From Spirodela intermedia (lineage: Eukaryota; Streptophyta; Magnoliopsida; Alismatales; Araceae), in NCBI GenBank assembly GCA_902729315.2, contig LR746271.1, forward strand, positions 5,848,001 to 5,912,000: a stretch of 64,000 bases of DNA. The letters run 5' to 3'. Shown piece by piece: positions 23,394 to 34,100 of this stretch (position 1 is the first letter of the stretch; every line of letters starts with the position of its first letter). The notes under the pieces are model-generated. The model did not search any database, was not told the DNA's origin, and was given only the letters and a program-made list of their open reading frames with translations. The position numbers were made by a program, and so were the translations under genes.

Positions 23394-23698
23394 TATTAGA
23401 CATATATAGTGAATGATCAAGTTGGGCTTTCAATGAGTACACTGATATGAGGGACATTCCTATCATTTATCCTTCTATGATCTCCCCTGCCACATGATAT
23501 AAGAGGGTAGCCTTCACATGTTATTATGTATGTGAGATGATTATCTCTTTGAAGGAAAAAAGCACATGTGTGACCATGGACGTAAGAGGATTATTAGAAC
23601 CACATAAAAATCTATTTTCACTGATCTCTCTCCCCTATATCTCTTGTTTGTTTACATTATTTTCCATTGTGCGAGTCAGGGATGCTCATCCCCTGACA
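23394..23698 (+). repeat. 3' LTR of degenerate copia element
   Basis: Follows the purine tract at 23385-23393 and ends CCCTGACA. It matches the 5' LTR in order and orientation, with many differences and some length variation. Confidence 0.65.
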
Positions 23699-23710
23699 AC
23701 ATACACGGGG

Positions 23711-23734
23711 GAGGGAGGGAGAGAGAGGGAGAGA

Positions 23735-23790
<56 letters not shown>

Positions 23791-23808
23791 GTGTATATAT
23801 ATATATAT
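23711..23808 (+). repeat. Compound (GA)n-(GACA)n-(TA)n microsatellite
   Basis: Starts with GGGA/GAGA units, passes into pure GA, then GACA repeats near 23,770-23,788, then a TA tract at 23,793-23,808. It abuts the outer edge of the copia 3' LTR. Confidence 0.9.
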
Positions 23809-25904
23809 ATGCATGTATAGATATGAAATGGGTTTGCAAGATCCATTATCAGCAAGGAAATCTTTCTTCTTGATTCATCTAATCTTATATAATTGCTCTT
23901 CTGGACATAAGTTTTCTCAAATAACCAGGAGGAAAGATCTCCATAGCCCAAGGACCTTGGAAGTGGCTTCTAGGCTTGGGCTGAGCTCAAACTTCATAGT
24001 ATCAAAACTTGGAACTCAATTCTCGTGCTTTTCGTGTTGTCTGCCCAAGCTCCAATTACATCTCCATCTCCCTATTCAGCCCAATTAAGATTTTCAGGGC
24101 TGATCCTGTCATGATTTGGGCCCAGCCTACCCATAATCCTAGACTTGGTTTATTAGACTCAAAATTTTCAATGATAGAGTGAACACAAATGTTTAAACCT
24201 TCTCTTTGTTATTTGGAGTCAATGACCTAGTTGATGATTGTTGGATGATAGGTGAGATGATGTGCCAAGTAAGTTACCTTTTCTATTTGAGGAAATCTCC
24301 ATCCCCATAAGACCCATCAAAGATGAGTCTTCATTCACTTGCAATTAGGGTTGCCAAGATGTAAATCCTTTGGAAACCATGTTATGACAAGTCATCTCTC
24401 AACTTTGAATTCAAAATGGAGGTTATCACATAGAATATCATAAGACTGTATAAAATCTCCACACTATAAGAAAACTACATAAAAATTGGGCAGATTAAAT
24501 ATCATATTTTTTGTATTTCTACTAATTTTTAAAATGTAAGGCTCTTTAGAGTGGAGATGTGTTTACAATGGATCATGCATCCATTGACACATCAGTTAAA
24601 CATGAAACGTGGTTTAGTTTGGAAAAAAAATTCCATGTTGACCATCATGCAAATGCAAAGTTCTTTCATGTGCATTTGGAGTAGACTACATAAGTCACCT
24701 TCCATAGCTAATTTTATGGTTTAATTATATAAAATTTGGGTGTGATTAATTATCATTTATCTTATTCTAACTATATCTTTTGGTCATGTGGTTTTTGAAT
24801 CCTTAGTGAAGTGAAAAAATGAGCTAGATTTATCTATTAATATATGACTAACTGATTTATATATTATAGTCCACACTCACAAGGAGGACAAGTACAACAA
24901 CGATTGAGTTTGATATATTCTTCCATGTTGATCTTCTTGCAAGTTGAGGTGTTATCTTCTTGGTAGTTGAAGCATACTATGCTAGTAGTTATTTGGGCTA
25001 AATATTTTCTTTATCATTACGTATGTTATTTTATTTTATTTTATTATTTAGGACCACTCGAAGTCAAGCATGGTTTTTGTCTCCCTTACGTAGGAAGAAT
25101 CTTAATTTATGGGTCTCAAAGAAACAAACTATCATGAATAAACTGTTTAAACTTTGGGCAGTCCATTTTTATTTATTTATTTTGTTCCCTTAGGGGACCT
25201 CTGGCCTAGCACCTTCCTGTTGTTAATGATTGGTGTAGACATACATCAATGTTTTGGGCAGTCTATTTATTGTGTTGTTTTTATGTTTAGGGCATTCTAC
25301 ATGGAACCAAGTCAACAGTAGTGGTCGTTTCCCCTAGTTATATAAACTACATTTCATTATTTAATGGGTCAAGGTAGGTTAGATACTGATGGACATTACT
25401 CCGCCATGCAAGATCTAGTAACCAAATTTTCCTAATTTTTTATTATGCTATTCTACCGCTTTGGGAGTCACAACAAGTGATAAATCGACCCGTGCCATGA
25501 CCTCTTTGATCCATCATTTATGACGGAAGGGTGGTACCATGGTTGACTTGGGCAAACCATTACGTTATTGGTCTTCTCGAATATTCAAGGTCGTCTTGTG
25601 AGCTCTTGAAGTAGGTTAGGTCAGCCATCATCTAACGCAGTAAACATGATCTGACAACACTGGCCAAGGGAGCTGTGCGCATAGCATTCAACATCTTGGG
25701 ACTCGGCAAACTAAAAAAATGGAGCTTTTAATGTCTTTTTTTGACCAGTGCGCCATAACAGGATCTCTACACAACCCTTCTTTCTTCTGGACCCGATCTC
25801 ACCGGCGAGCTTCCTCCTCATACGAACAGTGTTCAGTCGTTTTCTCTCCTACAGGATAGCTTTTGGGAAGGATGGGGTCAAAGCTTGAGATCACGAACAC
25901 CTTC

Positions 25905-26115
25905 ACCAGAAGATGATAATCATGAGCCACCGAGCACCTCTAAAATAATGGGTAATGGGACCAAAGAGCCGTCTCTGAATTGATGATCATGAAACCAAGA
26001 AAAATCTATAAAATGACAAACTTGAGAAAAGTCTAAAAGGATGGTTCTTGGGATCAAGAAAAACCTACAAAACGATGATCATGGGAGACTGGAAAATCTC
26101 CAAAATGACGATCAT
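25905..26115. repeat. Degenerate tandem repeat with GATGATCATGAG-like core
   Basis: At least four diverged copies of a phrase like 'AAAATGATGATCATGAGACC' followed by AAGAAAAATCTA or AAGAAAAACCTA, spaced about 40-60 bases apart. No coding interpretation. Confidence 0.55.
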
Positions 26116-28541
26116 GAGATCATTGATGTTGTTTCTTCGGAAAGGATGGCATGTTAACGAAGAACAGGAGTCTACTTTGCCGGTTAAGGCGGAAGGAGAT
26201 TGAGCGGACGGAAACGACCCGTCTTCTTTATATAAATAAAAGAGGGTCGCAGTTACTGCTCTGCTGCTCTTGTGGGCATTCACATGCGACTGACCAGCGG
26301 TGGGCGTGAAGTTATTGTCGTTTTCTGGGTGCATTTACTTTTGATTTCTTCCGCTCATGTTTGTCCCCTTTATTACTCTCTTTTTCTTTCTCTCTCTCTC
26401 TCTCACACACACACTCTCGCTCAAGGCGTAAAGAGGAGGGCCGGGTTGTCCGACAATGGGATGGCATGCATGGGAGACTTCTGAGTTCTCCATCGCTTTT
26501 ACAGCTCGAACGCATCCATTACGTACGCGGTGTCCGATTTGAATGTTAGAGAGGGAAAAAGAAGCTCCACCTCATGGACGAAACCAACAACTTCACATGA
26601 GGTGCATTCAAGACCCTACTTGCCTGTCCCCCATTTCCAAGGCATCTTCCCCTCCCCCCCCTTTCTCTCTCTCTCTCTTTCTCTCTCCTCCCCCTCTTCT
26701 TTCTATCTCTTGAAGGATTTATTATTGGAGGCTTGCCTTGTTCATCGGCCCTCGTCTTCTTAACACGGTGAGGACTTAACCGACCTATGCCCACTAGGTG
26801 GGGTTTGGTCTTATCATAAGCTTCCAATATGCGGTATAACCATCTCTATATCGGTTGCCGAGGGCTATTGAATCACTAACCCTTTGAAAGAAGGGAACAA
26901 CAAATCTCTTTGGTGCGCCCGAATCTCGAGTTCGGGTATCTAGTATAGGAGGTTGACCCCATATTTTCTTTACTTGACGCTATAATTGCCCGCCATCTGG
27001 GAAGAAGGCGCTTCCCACGAAGCCTTCATTCACAGCCCCTGGATCTATCCTCTTTCAGGGAACCGAGAGACAGAGGGAGAGGTGCTGCTTCCAATTTCTG
27101 TATGGTGACACATGGTAGCGTCGTGGTCTCCTTTGAACAATGAGACGAGGTCAAGCCCTAGTTGATGGTTGAGTTATCCTTTCAAAAAACCTCAAGACCA
27201 TACGGACAGATACGCTCCACCCACCACGAATGAAACGGGAGAAGGGACACATCGCAGTAATAGCCGGTATCCTCCTTTCAGCTAATATTGGGTGGGAAAA
27301 TTAGCTGTGTTTATGCGATGAAAATGACTACAAGGATTACTCTACAGAGGGAAAATCATATTTTTAGAGGGAGTAAACTTCAAGTGGGTGACATTTATTA
27401 TTCTTAATGGAATTCGTACGATCTTTTAGGAAGAACCTTTCAAGCACTCCATCACTGTGAGGGCTCTAGAATGAGGCGTACATCATTCGAACTAAATAAT
27501 TAAACAAGTATTTTTCCAAAAAGAAAATCGAACATTCAAAGGCTAATCAAAGGTGATCCACTCCCCTTATATTTAGAAGTTGTTTGAATACCTTAGGATA
27601 CCCGGAATTAATGCTAGAGTAGGTTTTTGCATATGTCATGCTAGGTGTTTGGAAATGTCATGCTTCCTCTGATTCTTGCCGTGTTTGAGTCAATCAATCA
27701 TCAAACCCGACTACTTTGATATTATCCTTGGCTTCCCAACTGTTTTCCATGCTTGAACGTAATTTTTCGTACCCAATGAACTTGACTTGGAATTTCTATA
27801 GACCAACTACGTACTAATTGACCACGCGCCTGATGAATTAACTAAAATTTCATCATCTTTTTTTGGTTTACAACAAGTGAAAAATTGAAACTTGTGGATT
27901 ATCACTCTATATTTCCAGAGCCGTCTGTTAGATATAGTTCTAATATTGAGAGAACTAAATCATGCATCTCATAGATCCTGCTCTAATTTTTGCTCCTAGG
28001 GGAATCAAAATCAACAAGCACAAATTGAGGCAATGACCATATTTGACAGGCCAAGTTTTGCACATCCTGGATTACTTGTTCTTGGGTTCTTGGAGAAAGA
28101 AAAGGCTCCCTGAAATACTCGTCAACTTTACTATTTCAGTTATCTTTGGTTTAACCAATTAAAAATGTTCTTCCCGATATTAGCAAGATAAGGCTCATAT
28201 TGTGTTGTTTGGCCCCTCATATTCCAACCCTAGGGATGACTGCGGCATGGCTCAACGATATCAGGAGCATACACGCGTAAGTTAACACCACAAAGTTTGT
28301 GCAAATCATATCTTAAAGACTTGAAATGGTCCAATTGGGAAATTTATTAAATAATATCACAAAAAACATCTACCACATGTAATTAGTGCTTTGCTGACTA
28401 TTTTACAAATTTCCCCTCACATTGGGAGATCATTACCCTTCTTTCTAATTCATCCGGAACCCCATAGAGATATGGGAGTGACAGAGAGAGGTCTGGGAGA
28501 GAAGGGAGAGAGGGAAACTCTCCCTTATCTGCTCCGACAGC

Positions 28542-30016
28542 TCAGAACAGCTCGACTGTGTTGTTGTCTAGGGACATGCCCAAGAGGGCCTCGGGTCCCG
28601 GCCCCCCCTCCTCGGCATCGAGCAACCATGTCTCCAGCAGCAAGGAAAGAGGCGTCGGCTTAGTCTCCTCCTGGAAGAGTCTTCTCCTCGAGTTTTCCTC
28701 CGTCGGCGGCGCAGATGAGAAGCTTTCAAACCTCACGACCGAATGGAGACCGCCCGGAGCCACCCGGTCGTTTGCTGCGGTTGTCGTCGGGGCAGCGCCG
28801 CCGCTACAGGCGGAGTCACCGGGGGTATTATTCGACGAGAGCTGAGTCGACTCGGAGCTGGACCTGGTGGTGGAGACCCGCCCACTAGGCGCCGGCGTCT
28901 CCGTGTTCCTCATCCAGCCTTGGAGGAGACGAGAAATGTTCTCCGCGCTGGAGGCATAGGTGGCCGCCGCCGCAGCCGCCGAGGAGGACGACATGGTCTG
29001 GCTCCGAGTCAAGACCGAGTTGAACTCGCCAGAGTGGGAAGAAGACGGCTGCTTTCCCACCTCGGTCATGAAGGCAGGAGTTTCCATGGACAGGGCCTCG
29101 CGGAGGGCCTGCTTCGCCATGTGGATATCAGTTTGCAGCCTCCTCTCCCACTGTCCCTTCGACATGGACTGGTGGCTATCCGAGCTCACGGCGCCGGCGC
29201 CGACGCCGTCCTCACCGACCTTCCCAAACTTCTTCTTCAGGTGGGTGTTCCAGTAGTTCTTGATATCATTGTCCGTCCTCTCGGGGAGGTACGAAGCTAT
29301 GGCAGCCCACCTGCATTTCCATACAAGACGCACGATTGTCAGTCTCAAACAGCTCACATGCGTGAGAGAAACTTTATGATCTAGGGTTTCCATGGGTTTG
29401 TTCCATCACCTGTTGCCGAGAAGGGCCTGGAGGTGGATGATGAGCTTCTCCTCTTTGTCGCTAAAGTTTCCTCTCCTGATCCCTGGCCTTAGATAGTTCG
29501 TCCACCTTAGCCTGCAGCTCTTGCTGCATCTGCGAAGACCTAATTTAACAGAAGATGGAGCAAAGATCAGGCGTAGTCTGTCAATAAATCCTCCTGACCC
29601 CACTATGATGTGGGCTTAATCTTCTTCATCCAGTCCTTCACAGGTCTCGGGAATTGGGGAAAGGTGATCATCGCTTAATCATTCGAACCCACCTCGATAT
29701 GCGAAGATTTTAAATCATTGTTCGGAATCGTTGGGTTTTGGAAGTCGGCGAAGGGCTACCTCTTAACTGCGTCCACCAATGTTTCGTCGGTGCACGGCGA
29801 ATGAGGTCTAGGCCTTCAGGGGTTTGGGAAAGTGGCGAAAGAAGGCGAAGTGAGATAGATACGGAAGAAAGAAGGCGTCTCACCTGTGTGGGCAGGAACA
29901 GCCCTCCAGTTTCCGGGGCCGTGTTGCTGGATGTAGGTGACCAGGATGATGTCTTCCTCGGGGGTCCAGGGACCCTTCTTCACCCCTATCTTGTCGCAGC
30001 ACGGCGACCGGCCCAT
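28542..30016 (-). CDS. R2R3-MYB transcription factor (subgroup 1, MYB30/60/94/96 type)
   Basis: Three exons, 30016-29884 (133 nt), 29539-29410 (130 nt) and 29310-28542, with the canonical R2R3-MYB intron positions; 343 residues. R2 opens [20 protein letters not shown] and continues through [20 protein letters not shown]3 runs through [13 protein letters not shown] to [20 protein letters not shown]. After the repeats come FGKVGEDG, the [20 protein letters not shown] motif and an [11 protein letters not shown] motif, all typical of subgroup 1. Known members control cuticular wax synthesis (MYB30/94/96), drought response or guard-cell behaviour (MYB60). The C-terminus is Ser/Thr-rich and acidic near the end. 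R3 starts with Phe instead of the first Trp, normal in plants. Which paralogue this represents cannot be settled by eye. Confidence 0.95.
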
Positions 30017-30217
30017 GGTCACCTCCGTCTTCCTCCTCTTGAAGGGGGTAGTGAGAGAAAGAGTAATCTCCTTGCCGAGAACCAAGCTGCTGATGAAACG
30101 AGGACCCTTTTCTCCTCTTCTGGATTCTTCTTCGTCTTCTTCTTCCACTGATGCTGCTTCTGTTTCTCCTGCAGAGAAAAGGCAATCCGGTGCTGAAGGG
30201 AGATGTATTTCCTCTGG

Positions 30218-30226
30218 CATATATAG
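30218..30226 (-). promoter_or_regulatory. TATA box candidate for the MYB gene
   Basis: CTATATATG on the minus strand, about 200 bases upstream of the MYB ATG and followed by a plausible leader. Position and sequence only. Confidence 0.5.
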
Positions 30227-30892
30227 AGGGAGGGCGCTGACCCTGGAAATTAGCCGAGATTGAGCTGTGGACAGCGGGAGAGAGACGGCTCTGCCGAAAC
30301 GGCTGGCAAAAAGAGTCAAAGAGTACAGCAAGGGCATTTACTCTTGGCGATCAAAAGTCAGCTTCCTGGAAATAGCCTGCCTTCTCTCTCTCTCTCTCGA
30401 TAGAACTTCTATATTTCAGGGAAACGGCGTGCATTCATTGAGGTCGCACCGGGAAAACCCTAACTCACTCATCGACGACAGGCCGAAGAAAAGGTCTAAA
30501 CAGCCAAATAGTTATGTTGCGGCTTCCCGAGGCCATCGCGGGAACCAAACCCCTCGACGGCGTCGCCTCAACTGACGCTTAAACCCCTCCCTCTCTCTCT
30601 CTCTATCTTTCTACAGTTGGATAGGATAGGATAGACGAGAAGCATCTAAAAGTCAGAGGGAAAGGAGTCAACCCCAGCCGTATCCCTTAAGGAAGTGCCC
30701 CTCCGAACCCTTAATTCATTGATCACGAACGGTGAGAGAGACAATCCCCGTACGGACCCCTGCTCGTCCACCCATCCTTCTCTATACTCCCCGGGGTCCG
30801 GCTGCACGGGCTGAATGACCTCCGTCATACCTTCATTAACTCATAACGACCATGTTTTAACAGCTGGAAGCTCCTTTCTATCTCCTCTTCTC

Positions 30893-30919
30893 CTCTCTCT
30901 CTCTCTCTCTCTCTCTCTA
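30893..30919 (+). repeat. (CT)n microsatellite
   Basis: About 13 CT units in intergenic DNA upstream of the MYB gene. Confidence 0.85.
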
Positions 30920-33900
30920 TCATGGGAACGAGGTGCGGGCACCCACGCCATGCATGGGGACATAGATTGCGAGCGAAGGGGGGTTGGTCGTGGCCCGTAT
31001 CTTATCGTAATAATTCATCCACATGGTGGTAAATTCTTCCGACCGGATTTTGGGCTCTCTGTGGGATCTCGACGGAATTAGCTCTCTCTCTCTCTCTGTT
31101 CCGGCATGTGAGAGGTCGTGCATGGCGACGTCAGTCTGGTAGGTGCCTTCCGTGGGTGTGCGATTCGACTAAGGTAGCAATTTGTGGGTGGTCGATTGCC
31201 TCGTGCGAACTGGCGTGAGCCCGGGGCCGCCGAGGGCTTCGTCGTGGCACGTTTCGTGAGTGACCCGTTGACCGGCAGTGGTAAGCCCGAGAGGAGGAGC
31301 CCAAATTCTCCTCAGTGACCATGAATAGGAAGCTACTGTTTGCCCGCCATTATACGCTTATGGAGAGAGAGACAGAGAGAAGGGAAGAGAGAAGATAGAG
31401 AGGGAGAGAGAGAGAGGAGAGAGAGAAATGGGAATGGAGAGAGGACCCACGAGAGGCAACAATTGTCAACCCACTTGGCTAGCCACTTAAAATCACGAGC
31501 TGGAGGCGCCGGGGGAGGGGTAGCCCATGGCGGGCCCGCCATTAGATCTCACCTTACGTGGTCAAAAGTCAGTCGTCTGAATCGATGGGTCCCACTGGAA
31601 TCAGTGCCACGTGGCTTCGAGATCTGACACGGCGAGCCAGACAAGCCCACAGAGAGAACCTATTAATTGCCTGTCCGTCGACGGCGACCGCGCCGCCACG
31701 GCCGGGCTGCTGTCCGCTGGGTCAAATGGGCCGCCGTGGTCCACACCGTGCTCCACGCGAAGGCCCATTGAATATCCGGTGGGTCCCACCAGGCCGCTAA
31801 CCCGTTCGTCCTCTCTGATGGCCGGCCTGATCCCTCCAGCAGGGAAGAACCGTCCCACGGTGGGCCCGCTGAACGCACATGTTGGTCGACATCCTCTCCA
31901 TCTTGGGCCCCACCACCGCCTCTCGCAATATTCCTTTTTTTTTAATCCTTGGATAATTATCACTGGACATTTATGGGCACCATTACCAGATTATTCCTCC
32001 CAATAATATCAAACTTTATAGTCATTATTTTCCTCAAGCATGATTTATTAAAAAAAATTCAAAAAATGTGAGATAATTATTTTTATTTGAAACATGCTGG
32101 ATTACTTAGCCACAGGTGAGGGGGGGAAGGGGAGAGAGATTGTCAAACTATTTGCACCATTAAATTATATGACTATAAAGAGGTTTTTGACATACAAGGA
32201 ATTGACTAAACACCCCCATGTTCACGGCATTGTTGGTGCCATATGCAACACCACTTGTCGATGATGGGATCGGTGATGTTGAGATTTCATCCTCACCATG
32301 GAGCCTCTTGATGACTCTAGACTTCATTCTCCTCCTATCGGGGGAGTTAGCTGACATCCATTGTCTACGGCCATCCACATAAAGTCGGACCCATGGGAAT
32401 GGGTTAAATGCTACCACTAGATCATTGAACCTTGATGAGACAATTGTCAAGGCATGCACAGACCTCTAACAATTGATCAGATGATCTAGAGCATTTGATG
32501 ATAGTGGATAAGACAATGCCTAGTTAGTCAATATGTTACTTTCATAGGACTCACCAGTATGAGCTAGCTTTTATCTTTGTAAACTAACAACTTGCTGCAT
32601 ATCCCAATCATACTATGTACTTGGACATTAAAACATTATGTACATATATGCATGCATACATGCATATGTGGGCCATAGTAATTAGGGCATCAAGAGGATT
32701 GAGCTAGATGATGGCTCTCAATCCAGAGGACCTAGACACAAGGTGCACATGTTTCAAAAGGACAACAATGCCTTGGAGTGCCGACCGACTTGCAAGGATT
32801 GTGCTGGCATGATCATCACAACGATTTGACTATGCACACATTAAAGTCATGGTTCATTGATGAGGGTCCATTTATTCTCACATAACTTGATCGGTACCAA
32901 TACTATGGATGCCAGTGGGCTAGGCTCATGGGTGGATGACTCTTCGTAACTCCATGGGTTCAATGTTATTATGCTTGTGACTTGACAACACTAGACCACT
33001 TTGAATCCCATCCTTGCATAGGTTGTCCCTCAATGCATTAAAGTAAGATTTGTATATGTCTCGTTGGTGATCAAAAGATAGTCACACTAAAATGGTATGT
33101 TATATCCTTCTATGTTGGAGACATATATCTTATGTTGGGTCCATCTTTCCTTCCTTAGTCCAGTCTTATCATACAGAGTAAGTTATTTTTTTGCTTAAAA
33201 TGATACCTAATTATTATAGAATTTAGATTAGATCAAAGAACTGAAACAAAGCCACCTACTCAAAGTCACATCTAAACCATCAAGCATTGATTTGTCAACA
33301 CCAAATGTCACCCAAAGAGTTAGCACCATGCTCTCTCCTCTTGCAAAAAAAATAATAAGAATTCTTAGGTTGACTTTCACTTGGCGTGCAAAGGATGCTA
33401 TCTACTTATCATATCATACAATGTATATTAAATTATATTTTTATCCATTTATTGCAATATTAAGGGAGGTCACTTTCTTGATGGTTCCCATCTCATTTTA
33501 CCAACAATGTTTTGGCAATAACCCATCTACGCCTCCATCTGTTACTTTTAGAAGACATGAAAGTTGAGGGTGAGGTTCATGAACTTGATTATGAATATCA
33601 AACATAAGTGGGACCCATCATCCCCCTTTTACTTTCTAGATATAATCATAGGATTAGTGTATAATCTTATTCAAGATGACAACTAGTTCGCATAAATAAT
33701 TGGGTGTTGACGAGAGGGCAAGAAGTGCCCACATCAAAGATTAAAAGGATGATCATTTGCTAGTGGTGTCAAAATGAACATGACATAGTGAATAAGTAGC
33801 TATCCCTTTGGCTAAGCCACATGGGTACTATTATTAGGACTAAGAGCTAAGGATATATGAATAAAATTATTGGTTTTGTTTCCCCATGAATTTCTCTAAT

Positions 33901-34053
33901 TATAAATAAGTTTGCATCCTCTCTACTTGCCTCATGGTTCCCCAAAAACTATGTCTCTCCTTTCAGTCCCTCAATCAATTTATATTAGAGACAACTGAGT
34001 AAATCATAGATTAAGTCCCTTAGTATTAAAGCCCTACTAAAGAAAATATTAAT

Positions 34054-34100
34054 CCCCCCCCCCCCCCCCACTCACTCACACACACACACACACACACACA
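34054..34100 (+). repeat. Poly-C followed by (CA)n
   Basis: Sixteen C residues, a short CTCACTCA bridge, then about 12 CA units. Confidence 0.9.

Larger units (their letters stand above)
17640..23698 (+). mobile_element. Degenerate Ty1/copia-type LTR retrotransposon
   Basis: Two diverged terminal repeats in direct orientation (about 17640-17890 and 23394-23698) end in near-identical CATCCCCTgACA / CATcCCCTAACA blocks and share ATTAGAACCACA. A PBS-like site (17893-17904) follows the first and a purine tract GGTGGGAGA (23385-23393) precedes the second, the copia arrangement. Interior + strand fragments recall copia polyprotein: a gag-like stretch near 18.3-18.6 kb, an RT-like YIVFLILYIKDVLI near 21,715, a RPDISYAMRS-type block near 22,757 and a KAECMTIVE RNase H-like block near 23,010. 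Every frame is broken by stops and the LTRs are strongly diverged, so the copy is old and inactive. Confidence 0.75.
23699..28541. other. Gene-poor spacer
   Basis: Holds a GA/GACA/TA microsatellite (23,711-23,808), AT-rich sequence with no coherent reading frame, a degenerate repeat at 25.9-26.1 kb, a CT/CA tract at 26,388-26,412 and an LTR-border-like sequence near 26.76-27.01 kb. Short open frames in 26.0-26.8 kb overlap on both strands without motifs and are not called. Confidence 0.5.

Noticed and set aside
32160-32459. 99-codon minus-strand open frame with a SSRFNDLVVAFNPFPW segment
   Set aside because: Isolated in AT-rich DNA, no motif or exon context; could be transposon debris but cannot be supported.
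34021-34100. Poly-C plus (CA)n as a functional signal
   Set aside because: Most simply a compound microsatellite in gene-free AT-rich DNA.
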